5,642 nt of DNA. Origin: CBCXVS01 sp965178525. Its GTDB lineage: Bacteria; Tectomicrobia; Entotheonellia; Entotheonellales; Entotheonellaceae. Shown here in pieces: positions 1 to 5,642 of this stretch (within the stretch, counting starts at the first letter, position 1; every line of letters starts with the position of its first letter). The stretch lies in NCBI GenBank assembly GCA_965178525.1, contig CBCXVS010000395.1, positions 1 through 5,642 on the forward strand. The letters run 5' to 3'. The translations under genes and the position numbers were made by a program. Under the pieces are notes generated by a model, which searched no databases, was not told where the DNA came from, and saw only the letters and a list, made by a program, of their open reading frames with translations.

Positions 1-14
1 ACTTTTGAATTGGG

Positions 15-1958
15 CTAACCTGTTGATCTACTTAACCCTCCGCCTATTCTGCCAGGGGAACTTCGGTCTAGAGCGCCTTGCAGATTGAAAGCTAAGGACA
101 GATTGACGAGAGTCGAACTGTGACGGATGACGTGCTGCGCCCGCTCTGCAAAGATAAGCGTCTCTTGCCAGCGGTCAATAGCAGGTTGCACATGCAGTCG
201 GCCAAGATATGCTAAACCGAGCGCTTCGCTGGCTCTCGCACAAAGGCGATCATCATATTCCTGACGGCCAATATCGAAGGCGCGCTCGGCAAGTTCGTGT
301 GCTTGCTCAGCTTGTCGTGCGTGGCGATACGCTTGAGAAAGCACCTCCATGATATGTCCGCGTAATCTTGGCTCGGTATCGCCTAGAGTACCGAGGATAT
401 CATGTAGTTCCGGGACATGGGGTGGCAAGACGCCGAAAGGAACCGAGGCATGCGTGAAGTGAAGCTGAGTCTGCCACATGAGGGCTCGCCCAAGGCCGGG
501 TTGGTCTCCTAACATCCGGAAAGCTGCCGTGGCTCTCTCAAAATGATCCAGAGCGGGACCAACATCCTGGCTCCACCAATAGGCCATGCCTGCCTGAAGA
601 TACAATGCAGCTTTTTCTTGCTCCACAAAATCTTCGATGTCTGCCACAGCTTGGATCGCCGCTTCGTAATAACACACGGCGTCCTCCCAGGCAAACATAG
701 CGTAGGCTTGATCTCCCGCCTGTCTCGCATAATCCAATACGGTCTGGGCAGGAACCAAATCCCCTGCCTCCACCATATGGTAAGCGATCTCAAGCACATG
801 CTGCTCCAGATTGCCGGCGTAAAGGCGTTCCAACGCCTCGGCAATCTGCAGATGAAGACGTTGGCGCTGCGCTATGCTGAGCCGAGCCGTAAAAGCGTGC
901 CGAATGAGCGTATGCGCAAACCGGATATGATCATCTTCACGCACCAAGAAACCATGCTCCACCCCTGCTTCTACGACCTCTTGGATAACCGCGGCATCGG
1001 TCTGCCCCATCACCTGCAGTCGATCTATGGAAAACGTCTCTCCCAGGCACGCCGCAAGGGTGAGAACAGGGAGACAAAATCCCGGCAGAGATTGCATCCG
1101 CACGGCAATCGCATCCGACAAGCTTGGCGGCAGCTCAAGCGTCTCCAAGTTGCGGCGGCGCACGGCCAGGTAGCCGCCCCGCGTATACAACGCCCCGCTG
1201 CGGAGCAGATGATGCACCGCTTCCTCAATAAACAGCGGAATGCCCTGCGTCGCCTCCCACACCGCGCGCACCAGTTGTTGCGTGGGCCGTCTGATACCCA
1301 GTTCCCGCAGCAGGATTCGGGTCTCGGCCTCATCCAGACCGGGCACCTCGATCTCTCGGGCGATCACCTCGCGTTGCAACCGGCTCAGAAGGCGGCCCAA
1401 GCGCGTCTCGGACGCCACGGGACGCGAGCTACCCAGCAGAAGTAAGGGCGCTAGCCGCTCTTCGGTCAGGGCAAAGGCCAGATAGTCAAACAGATCGAGC
1501 AAGGACTGGTCGGCCCAGTGCAGGTCATCGAGCACCAGCAGCATCGGGGTGCACAGGGAAAAAATCGTCGTCGCACGGGCCACCGTCATCATAAACCGAA
1601 GCTTATCCGATTCCGTATCCTCCGAGGCAACGTCCTGGAGATAGGGGATAGACGGGCTGGAGAGGTGCCGTAACATCTCGATCTCGCTGTCCTCCAAAAC
1701 CCGCTCGGATTCAAAGCGTGGCAGGAGCGAGGCAAAGGGCGCATAAGGTTCCGTCAAGGTCTCTTGGCAGGACCCGGTCGAGACCTGAAAGCCTTGCTGC
1801 ACGGCCATGGCCTGGATTTCTTGCAGCAAGCGGCTCTTACCGACCCCTGCGAGTCCTTGGAGCAGCAACACCCGGGGTTGCCCACTCATGACATGATAGA
1901 AATGCTGTTTGATATCCGAGAGGAGGGAACGGCGTCCCACAAACTGTGCTGCACTCAT
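15..1958 (-). CDS. AAA_16-type ATPase with TPR-like C-terminal half (probable signal-transduction/transcription regulator), C-terminus disrupted
   Basis: Seen: the chain opens with QFVGRR, followed by a P-loop GLAGVGKS (about residues 35-42 from this start) and a Walker B stretch LLVLDDLHWAD (about 140-150). A winged-helix-like middle part follows, then helical repeats rich in Ala/Leu/Tyr from about residue 410 to the end, resembling TPRs. Known: this layout is typical of STAND/AAA_16 ATPases found in LuxR-type (MalT-like) regulators and beside cyclase or kinase domains; they act in the cytoplasm as ATP-driven switches. No output domain such as a LuxR helix-turn-helix is visible, and about 650 residues is short for the class. 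Start: ATG at 1958 has AGGA (1968-1971) 9 bases upstream. An in-frame TTG at 2006 would add 16 residues but has no ribosome-binding site. Odd: the last about 15 codons look frame-shifted before the TAG at 15-17, so the gene may be broken. The ATPase assignment is firm; the role is inferred. Confidence 0.8.
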   Translation of the reverse strand: MSAAQFVGRRSLLSDIKQHFYHVMSGQPRVLLLQGLAGVGKSRLLQEIQAMAVQQGFQVSTGSCQETLTEPYAPFASLLPRFESERVLEDSEIEMLRHLSSPSIPYLQDVASEDTESDKLRFMMTVARATTIFSLCTPMLLVLDDLHWADQSLLDLFDYLAFALTEERLAPLLLLGSSRPVASETRLGRLLSRLQREVIAREIEVPGLDEAETRILLRELGIRRPTQQLVRAVWEATQGIPLFIEEAVHHLLRSGALYTRGGYLAVRRRNLETLELPPSLSDAIAVRMQSLPGFCLPVLTLAACLGETFSIDRLQVMGQTDAAVIQEVVEAGVEHGFLVREDDHIRFAHTLIRHAFTARLSIAQRQRLHLQIAEALERLYAGNLEQHVLEIAYHMVEAGDLVPAQTVLDYARQAGDQAYAMFAWEDAVCYYEAAIQAVADIEDFVEQEKAALYLQAGMAYWWSQDVGPALDHFERATAAFRMLGDQPGLGRALMWQTQLHFTHASVPFGVLPPHVPELHDILGTLGDTEPRLRGHIMEVLSQAYRHARQAEQAHELAERAFDIGRQEYDDRLCARASEALGLAYLGRLHVQPAIDRWQETLIFAERAQHVIRHSSTLVNLSLAFNLQGALDRSSPGRIGGGLSRSTG

Positions 1959-1967
1959 GACGGTTTT

Positions 1968-1971
1968 TCCT
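1968..1971 (-). promoter_or_regulatory. Shine-Dalgarno deciding the ATPase start
   Basis: AGGA on the minus strand lies 9 bases before the ATG at 1958. It favours that ATG over the TTG at 2006, which has no purine-rich motif before it. Confidence 0.5.
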
Positions 1972-2038
1972 GTCCGTGTGGCTGCGCTTTCAACGTGAGA
2001 CGACAAGTTTACACCAGATCACAGGCGGAAACATAAGG

Positions 2039-2083
2039 ATTATGTGTAAATTACGTGGGGATTTTGTGACGATTTTGTGACAT
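2039..2083 (-). promoter_or_regulatory. Pho-box-like tandem 11-bp repeat with possible -10, upstream of the ATPase gene
   Basis: Seen: on the minus strand GTCACAAAATC occurs twice in perfect tandem (2060-2070 and 2071-2081), preceded by AT. Known: PhoB-type operators are direct repeats with an 11-bp period built on CTGTCAT plus an A/T-rich tetramer, and they replace the -35 box. The 18 bases from 2083 to 2066 match that layout (TGTCA, AAAA, then GTCAC) at roughly 14 of 18 positions by eye. Possible -10 hexamers are TAATTT (2053-2048), 12 bases after the box, and CATAAT (2044-2039). Inference: an OmpR/PhoB-family response regulator binds here and drives the ATPase gene, whose ATG is about 80 bases further on. 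The repeat is certain; its regulator is a guess. Confidence 0.45.
2060..2081. repeat. Perfect tandem 11-bp direct repeat
   Basis: The plus-strand unit GATTTTGTGAC is at 2060-2070 and again at 2071-2081 with no mismatch. One helical turn between copies suits two protein monomers bound on one face of the DNA. Confidence 0.9.
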
Positions 2084-2092
2084 CCCCGTCAG

Positions 2093-2128
2093 CATCTATG
2101 CGCCCCGCCCCTCCGGACCGCATAGATG
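2093..2128. repeat. Perfect 10-bp inverted repeat with GC-rich 16-base loop
   Basis: CATCTATGCG at 2093-2102 is the exact reverse complement of CGCATAGATG at 2119-2128. The 16-base spacer is nearly all G/C. It lies 55 bases after the selenoprotein stop codon (minus direction) and 10 bases before the Pho-box-like repeat. There is no T-tract on either side, so it is not a standard intrinsic terminator. It could be an mRNA 3'-end stabilising hairpin for the upstream operon or an operator for the ATPase gene. Confidence 0.6.
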
Positions 2129-2182
2129 GAGCAAAACCGCCTGGCAATACCAGCCTGCACGGGGCTTGTCAGACCGTGGCGG

Positions 2183-2737
2183 CTATCGCACAAGCGACTC
2201 GGTCACGAGCCGCTTCATCACCTCCTCCCAACAGGCATTGGCCAAGACGCGCACCTCATCCGGCGTTCGCGTAATATAATCTTGCGGCACGCTGATGATC
2301 GGATAATCCGGCATGCGTAGGGACGCAGCCTGCATGCGGCCACCGGCGAGAAAATCGGCGGTGCAGACCGCCACAGCCGGAATGCCACGCGTTTCCAGCA
2401 TGATCGCATCGTGCACACTGCACGCAATGCATGAGCCTCAAGCTCCCATCGCGGTAATCACAACATCACAGCTTGCGCTCAGTTCGGCAATGACCGATGT
2501 CGGCGCCACACGTGAATACGTCGGCTTGCGGCGGTGCATCACCTTCGCCACCTGAAACCGCTCACCGAGCCGCTCCGCCATCGTCATGAGAAACACATCC
2601 GCCTTTTCCTTGCTATTATCCAGCAAACCGAGCACCTTACCCTCTAGAGAGGACAGGCGCGGCGCCGGAGACATGACATCCTCCACCCGCAGCGTCGGGT
2701 CCCAAATTTCCACCCCATCTGTCACTGGCTCTGTCAT
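2183..2737 (-). CDS. UGSC-family selenoprotein (in-frame UGA read as selenocysteine)
   Basis: Seen: the frame from ATG 2737 runs 99 codons to TGA at 2440-2438, then continues in the same frame for 84 codons to TAG at 2185-2183, giving 184 residues with position 100 encoded by TGA. The surrounding residues are A-U-G-S-C-I-A-C (U100, C103, C106). N-terminal motifs include LGLLDNSKEKADVFL (about 36-50) and RRKPTYSR (about 69-76); after U come SVHDAIMLE and a GIPAVAV strand. Known: UGSC-family (seleno)proteins are named for this motif, with U replaced by Cys in some members, and are thought to be thiol/selenol redox enzymes. The UxxCxxC spacing recalls the selenoprotein subunits of glycine and D-proline reductases. 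Both halves look protein-like on either side of the UGA, so this is recoding rather than decay. Start: AAGGA lies 7 bases upstream. No signal peptide, so cytoplasmic. It is the second gene of an operon with the gene at 2761-3816. Substrate unknown. Confidence 0.9.
2406..2430 (-). promoter_or_regulatory. Bacterial SECIS-like hairpin just after the UGA codon
   Basis: Read on the minus strand, GCAT (2430-2427), a TG bulge, CGTGCA (2424-2419), loop GTG (2418-2416), TGCACG (2415-2410) and ATGC (2409-2406) fold into a 4 + 6 bp hairpin with perfect pairing in both stems. The apical loop begins at the 20th base after the UGA and starts with G (or reads AGUGU if the last pair opens). Known: bacterial SECIS elements lie inside the coding region with the apical loop about 16-37 bases after the UGA and a G near the start of the loop, where SelB binds. 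The hairpin fits these rules and supports selenocysteine insertion. Confidence 0.75.
2438..2440 (-). other. UGA selenocysteine codon (Sec100)
   Basis: TGA in frame between GCT (Ala99) and GGC-TCA-TGC (Gly-Ser-Cys103). It occupies the U of the UGSC motif and is followed at once by the SECIS-like hairpin. Standard translation would stop here and yield a 99-residue fragment without the active-site cysteines. Confidence 0.88.
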
Positions 2738-2760
2738 GCTTTGTTCCTTCTGAAGCGTGG

Positions 2761-3816
2761 TTAGTGGTTAGAAATTCTTTTCGTCACCGAGCGGCTGCGA
2801 TCCACATTGCCCCAGCCGGGCACCCACGCGGAGTGGCGTCCCGCCCCGCCGCCGTAGATCACCAGGATTTCATCCGGTGTGCGGACCAGGGGAATCCGGA
2901 GATCGTCCCGGTTATAATCAAGCCAGCGCGGCCACAGGTCGCGGGGCACATCATCGCTGTACATGCCGCCGAGGCGGACGTCGGCATACGATTTACGCGC
3001 ATATTCGTACAGATAATACTTGATATCCGTCTTGGTCCAACCATCGCTGGCGATATCGTGGGCATGCTCGGGGCCGACCACGACCAATAGCTCCCCGCCA
3101 CGATACATATTGGCACTGCCGATATTGGCCATGCAATCCGCAAACGTCCGCATAATTCCCAGCGCCTTGTTGTTGAAAAAGTCGCTCATGCTGTAGGGCG
3201 CGGCGGCGGCCAAGACGGTGACGGTGCTGTCCTCAGGCGCAAAGCCGCGTTCGACATGGAGCGGCTCCCACGGGCTCTCCGCTTCGTTTTCGGCGATGCA
3301 ATAGGTAAATTTGCCCGGGTGGCCGAGGGTGGACTGATCCGTACCGCCTGGCAAAGCCCCACCGAGATTGTTCAGGATTAATCGTGCCGCCCGACCAATG
3401 GTGGCGTTAGCGCGCCAGCCCTGGCCAAACAGATTGTAGCCGGCGTTAATATTGAGGTCGCGCGTGATCGGACCATTGACAATGAGTAACGGGGTTGACA
3501 CATGGGTCGTGGCAATCACCCCGTGCAGCCCAAAACGCGGATCCAGCAATGCCTCGATAGCCGCGAGCACGACTGGGAAGTGGGCAGGCTGACAGCCGGC
3601 CATCACGGCATGCACGGCCAACCCTTCGACCGTGGCTTCCCCAAAGCGTGGCGGCACCTGGCCCACGACGTCTGCCGGGTCGCGCGGCACGGCCTCGAGC
3701 ATCTGGCGTACAAGTGGCTCGGTTGGCGGTACGACCGGCAGCCCGTCACTCCATTCTTGTTGGAAAAAATGCTCAATCGCCGCCCAGGCATCCGGCAGGC
3801 GCATGCGTTCGACCAT
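2761..3816 (-). CDS. Conserved protein of unknown function, operon partner of the UGSC selenoprotein
   Basis: I cannot name an enzyme for this 351-residue protein. Seen: no signal peptide or membrane segment, so probably cytoplasmic. Notable blocks are DGLPVVPP (24-31), AGCQPAHFPVV (73-83), a Gly/Asn-rich run YNLFGQGWRANATIGRAARL (127-146), HPGKFTYCIAENE (166-178) and a C-terminal GGGAGRHSAWVPGWG (322-336). Cysteines are at 75, 173 and 228; C75 and C173 sit inside the most conserved-looking blocks and are candidate redox or ligand residues. Start: ATG 3816 has AGAGGA 7 bases upstream. The TAA at 2763-2761 is 23 bases before the selenoprotein ATG, so the two are almost certainly co-transcribed and may form a complex or act in one pathway. 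By recall, proteins with the DGLPVVPP block occur beside or with UGSC proteins; that is not checked here. An oxidoreductase or reductase subunit is the working guess. Confidence 0.85.
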   Translation of the reverse strand: MVERMRLPDAWAAIEHFFQQEWSDGLPVVPPTEPLVRQMLEAVPRDPADVVGQVPPRFGEATVEGLAVHAVMAGCQPAHFPVVLAAIEALLDPRFGLHGVIATTHVSTPLLIVNGPITRDLNINAGYNLFGQGWRANATIGRAARLILNNLGGALPGGTDQSTLGHPGKFTYCIAENEAESPWEPLHVERGFAPEDSTVTVLAAAAPYSMSDFFNNKALGIMRTFADCMANIGSANMYRGGELLVVVGPEHAHDIASDGWTKTDIKYYLYEYARKSYADVRLGGMYSDDVPRDLWPRWLDYNRDDLRIPLVRTPDEILVIYGGGAGRHSAWVPGWGNVDRSRSVTKRISNH

Positions 3817-4177
3817 AGGGGTATCCTCTGCTCAGTGGGAACGTGTGGCGCGTGTGACGGGATGGTACTCTACATCAAACCCTGGCGACGGGCAATATCG
3901 GCGGCTCGCGTACGGTTTGTCGTCTGTAGATACCTGGACAGCAATGACGTTGTTGGTTCATGCGCGGCGGGCTTTGCGGCGGGCACTCTCCAACACTCTG
4001 GGAGTAGGTTTTACCAGAGACATATCCTGGATCGTGTTGGGCTTCAAACATCGTGCGCACGGAGGCTGCCACGCTTGCTCACGGCAAAGCGCGGCGTTTT
4101 CGTGCGCACACCAGGCTCTTTGAGTTATGACCACGTCTCAACTCGCCGACGGGCGGTTGACCGTACAGGTCTTGCAA
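3817..4177. other. Intergenic stretch without a supportable gene
   Basis: About 360 bases between the operon and the repeat region. Open frames on both strands are short, have no convincing ribosome-binding site and, on the plus strand, are extensions of frames antisense to the 2761-3816 gene. On the minus strand, natural-looking protein fragments (for example SRYLQTTNRTRAADIARRQ, ending at a TAG at 3872-3870) appear in different frames, which may mark a decayed gene. The promoter of the operon should lie here, but I see no clear -35/-10 pair. Confidence 0.5.
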
Positions 4178-4240
4178 GAAAAACGGGGTCAGAGTGAATG
4201 ATGGCATGTCAAGAGAAAATGGACTCTGACCCCGTTTTTC
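4178..4240. repeat. 18-bp perfect inverted repeat (REP/MITE-like, GGGGTCAGAGT type), possible bidirectional terminator
   Basis: GAAAAACGGGGTCAGAGT at 4178-4195 pairs without mismatch with ACTCTGACCCCGTTTTTC at 4223-4240, across a 27-base loop. Known: repeats with a GGGGTCAGA core are common in bacterial genomes carrying REP-associated (Y1/IS200-like) transposases, so a non-autonomous mobile repeat is likely. The T5 run ends the stem on both strands, so the hairpin could also end transcription of the protease gene, whose stop lies about 55 bases upstream in the minus direction. Confidence 0.7.
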
Positions 4241-4260
4241 ACCATTTCTCACCATTTTTC
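4241..4260. repeat. Short tandem repeat, two 10-base units
   Basis: ACCATTTCTC (4241-4250) is followed by ACCATTTTTC (4251-4260), one mismatch, directly abutting the inverted repeat. It is probably part of the same repeat element or local slippage. Confidence 0.55.
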
Positions 4261-4293
4261 ACAGACTTGATGCCTGACACTATACTGGCTCTG

Positions 4294-5475
4294 TCAGTTC
4301 AGAGGCGCCTGAACGATCCCAGTACCTATGTCGTCTTCCTCGAAACCCGGAGCCAGCGTACTAGTGTCGCCCCTGGCGACTAGCTGCGCAATGAGGGTCT
4401 GGCTTTCCACTCCACCCGTCGCCTCTCGAAGCTTCTGCGCCCACAGGGCGGCGACGCCGGCCGCGTGAGGGGTGGCCATGCTGGTGCCGTCCATTGAGAC
4501 GAGACCACCTCCCCGTCTGGCGGAGATCACATCCACGCCGGGTCCCGAAACATCGACCTGGTTGTTAGAGAAGTTGGCAATCGAGAGACCGGCCACGCCT
4601 TGCTGGAGGGCGCCGACAGCGATGACGCCGGTTCCGGCGGCTGGAGGGGAGACCGCGATCTCGAAGTCAGGCCGGTTGCTCTCATTGCCCGAAGCGGCAA
4701 CAATCACCGTCCCCTGGCCGAAGGCGCCTTGCGCCTGCACCGCATCGGCGAGGGCAGTGAAAAGATTGATGTTCGCACGATACTGCTCCAGAGCGATCGA
4801 GGTCGCCGGATTGATGTCCAGTCCGAAGACATTGACGAGATCGTCGACAAACCCGGGGAAATCGATCCCCAGGGACATGGAGATGATGTGAGCCCCCTCG
4901 TTCACGGCCCACTGAATGGCCCTGGCGATGGTCGCGGAAGAGCCACCACCCTCTCCGAGCACCTTGCCGATGAGAGCACGCTGAACGCCGCGGGCCACGC
5001 CGATCCGGAGGTTGCCGACGTCCCGACCGAAGATCGTTCCGGCACAGTGCGTACCGTGTCCGTGCCCATCGTCGTCGCCCTCTTCGGTGAAGTTCTGCCG
5101 CACCAGCTCCACGCCCTGGAAGGCGACATGATTCGGATCTATCCCTGTGTCGAGAACGGCGACCGTGATTCCATTACCGGTGAAAGGAGAGTCCGTTGCG
5201 CGGACGGCCTGGACGCCCCAGGTAGCCTCTGCCGCGGCCGGCTCAGCGGCATCGTTAGTAGCCGTCGGTTCGATGAGCTTCATCGGCATCGACTCGGCGA
5301 TGGCCCGGACGCGAGGGTCGCGCCGCAAGTCGGCGCGCTCGGCCTGGGTCAAAGCCGCTTCTTCCAGCTCCATAGTTTCCGCCCCCCTCCGACCGCGGCG
5401 GGGCCGGCTGCACCGACTAGGATTCCCCCCTCTGGGACGACCGGGCGCTGGCTGCGCAACACGATGAATTCTCAT
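4294..5475 (-). CDS. S8 family subtilisin-like serine peptidase, N-terminus disrupted
   Basis: Seen (numbering from ATG 5475): Asp box VAVLDTGID (D109), His box HGHGTHCAGT (H140), oxyanion Asn in AASGNES (N264) and Ser box GTSMATPHAAG (S332), so the catalytic core is complete. The chain of 393 residues ends soon after the core. Residues about 40-70 (ALTQAERADLRRDPRVRAIA, then SMPMKLIEP) look like a short propeptide. An insertion at about 206-250 separates the core strands. No signal peptide is visible. Odd: residues 1-33 are Arg/Pro/Gly-rich with an odd Cys, typical of GC-rich DNA read out of frame. The strong Shine-Dalgarno at 5491-5497 serves ATG 5483, whose frame gives MAE, TGA, then a plausible EFIVLRSQRPVVPEGG until a G6 run near 5390. 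One nonsense change plus one lost G would explain this. The downstream ATG at residue 35 (METMELEE-like region) is another possible start. The family is certain; whether the gene is functional is not. Not linked by layout to the selenoprotein operon. Confidence 0.85.
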   Translation of the reverse strand: MRIHRVAQPAPGRPRGGNPSRCSRPRRGRRGAETMELEEAALTQAERADLRRDPRVRAIAESMPMKLIEPTATNDAAEPAAAEATWGVQAVRATDSPFTGNGITVAVLDTGIDPNHVAFQGVELVRQNFTEEGDDDGHGHGTHCAGTIFGRDVGNLRIGVARGVQRALIGKVLGEGGGSSATIARAIQWAVNEGAHIISMSLGIDFPGFVDDLVNVFGLDINPATSIALEQYRANINLFTALADAVQAQGAFGQGTVIVAASGNESNRPDFEIAVSPPAAGTGVIAVGALQQGVAGLSIANFSNNQVDVSGPGVDVISARRGGGLVSMDGTSMATPHAAGVAALWAQKLREATGGVESQTLIAQLVARGDTSTLAPGFEEDDIGTGIVQAPLN

Positions 5476-5497
5476 TCTGCCATTTCACTTCCTCCTT
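5472..5497 (-). promoter_or_regulatory. Strong Shine-Dalgarno and MAE-stop mini-frame before the protease
   Basis: AAGGAGG (5497-5491) stands 7 bases before ATG (5483-5481), which reads ATG-GCA-GAA-TGA. That TGA (5474-5472) overlaps the next ATG (5475-5473) in an ATGA stop-start junction. The spacing shows that 5483 was the original start; the ATG at 5475 is 15 bases from the Shine-Dalgarno. The arrangement could allow reinitiation, but a mutated gene start is simpler. Confidence 0.6.
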
Positions 5498-5549
5498 GTT
5501 CATCTTCGGGTCATGCTGTATAGACGTCCGCAAAGTTGCACAGAGCCGG

Positions 5550-5586
5550 AAAAAAAGGGGTCAGACCGGAATGGCCTTAAGTCAAG
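5550..5586. repeat. Second GGGGTCAGA-type repeat, diverged half-copy
   Basis: An A-run then GGGGTCAGA (5557-5565), GAATG (5569-5573) and GTCAAG (5581-5586). The same three blocks, in the same order and orientation, occur at 4185-4193, 4196-4200 and 4208-4213, with spacings differing by a single base. The closing inverted arm present at 4223-4240 is absent here. It is probably a degenerate copy of the same repeat family. Confidence 0.55.
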
Positions 5587-5642
5587 CCAACTCCTTTCTT
5601 GATGAAGCAGTTACGCCGATTGCCTGAGACCGACTCTCCTCT

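Noticed and set aside
543..1445. Long 300-codon plus-strand open frame
   Set aside because: It lies wholly antisense to the ATPase. Its composition (many Arg, Gln, His) is that of a shadow frame, and the minus-strand product has clear Walker motifs.
2438..2737. The TGA at 2438-2440 as a true stop or a pseudogene mutation
   Set aside because: The frame continues without another stop for 84 codons into family-like sequence, the UGA is exactly at the UGSC position, and a SECIS-like hairpin follows.
3502..4197. Plus-strand open frame of 231 codons running out of the 2761-3816 gene
   Set aside because: Mostly antisense to a well-supported gene, Arg/Cys/His-rich, with no recognisable motif and no ribosome-binding site.
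4178..4240. CRISPR array or tRNA-like structure at the strong palindrome
   Set aside because: Only one palindrome with one loop and no regular spacer series; it does not fold as a cloverleaf.
5472..5474. Second selenocysteine codon at the protease start
   Set aside because: It falls at codon 4 with no Cys/Sec redox motif, S8 proteases have no Sec there, and I saw no obvious SECIS hairpin just downstream. A mutation or frame error is simpler.
4600..5523. Plus-strand open frame of 307 codons over the protease
   Set aside because: Antisense shadow of the S8 catalytic core, which has all four signature boxes on the minus strand.
5582..5642. Tail of a minus-strand gene entering from the right edge (about 20 codons ending at TGA 5584-5582)
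   Set aside because: Too short to support, no recognisable motif, and it overlaps the GGGGTCAGA-type repeat.

Overview
The window is about 5.6 kb of moderately GC-rich bacterial DNA, and every convincing gene lies on the minus strand. No gene marks the species. An AAA+/TPR regulator, a selenoprotein of the UGSC type, a subtilase without a signal peptide and GGGGTCAGA-type repeats together suggest an uncultured, metabolically versatile bacterium, for example a Tectomicrobia/Entotheonella-like or deltaproteobacterial lineage. This taxonomic guess is weak inference.

The main content is a two-gene unit read from right to left. The first gene (3816 to 2761) encodes a 351-residue protein that I recognise only by motifs (DGLPVVPP, AGCQPAHFPVV, GGGAGRHSAWVPGWG). 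After 23 bases and a good Shine-Dalgarno comes the second gene (2737 to 2183). It looks like two ORFs separated by TGA, but it reads as one 184-residue protein whose in-frame UGA falls exactly at U in U-G-S-C-I-A-C, the signature of the UGSC family of (seleno)proteins. A strong hairpin with a G-containing apical loop starts 7 bases after the UGA, as expected of a bacterial SECIS. A gene caller that treats UGA as stop would split this gene and lose its active site.

Downstream (1958 to 15) is an ATPase of the AAA_16 type (signal-transduction/LuxR-like or cyclase-associated) with a TPR-like C-terminal half. Its last about 30 codons look frame-disrupted at the window edge. Between it and the selenoprotein lie a perfect 10-bp inverted repeat and a perfect tandem 11-bp repeat resembling a Pho box.

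Upstream (5475 to 4294) is an S8 subtilisin-like protease with an intact catalytic core and a damaged N-terminus: the ideal Shine-Dalgarno serves an ATG that meets TGA after three codons, and the natural-looking N-terminal reading is in another frame. Two related GGGGTCAGA-type repeats in the same orientation bracket this gene; one of them forms an 18-bp perfect inverted repeat.

The stretch 3817-4177 contains no gene I can support. The gene order suggests a redox-type operon (unknown partner plus selenoprotein), probably unrelated in function to the flanking protease. Any regulatory link between the operon and the ATPase is unproven. The genes for selenocysteine synthesis and insertion (selA, selB, selC, selD) are not in the window.
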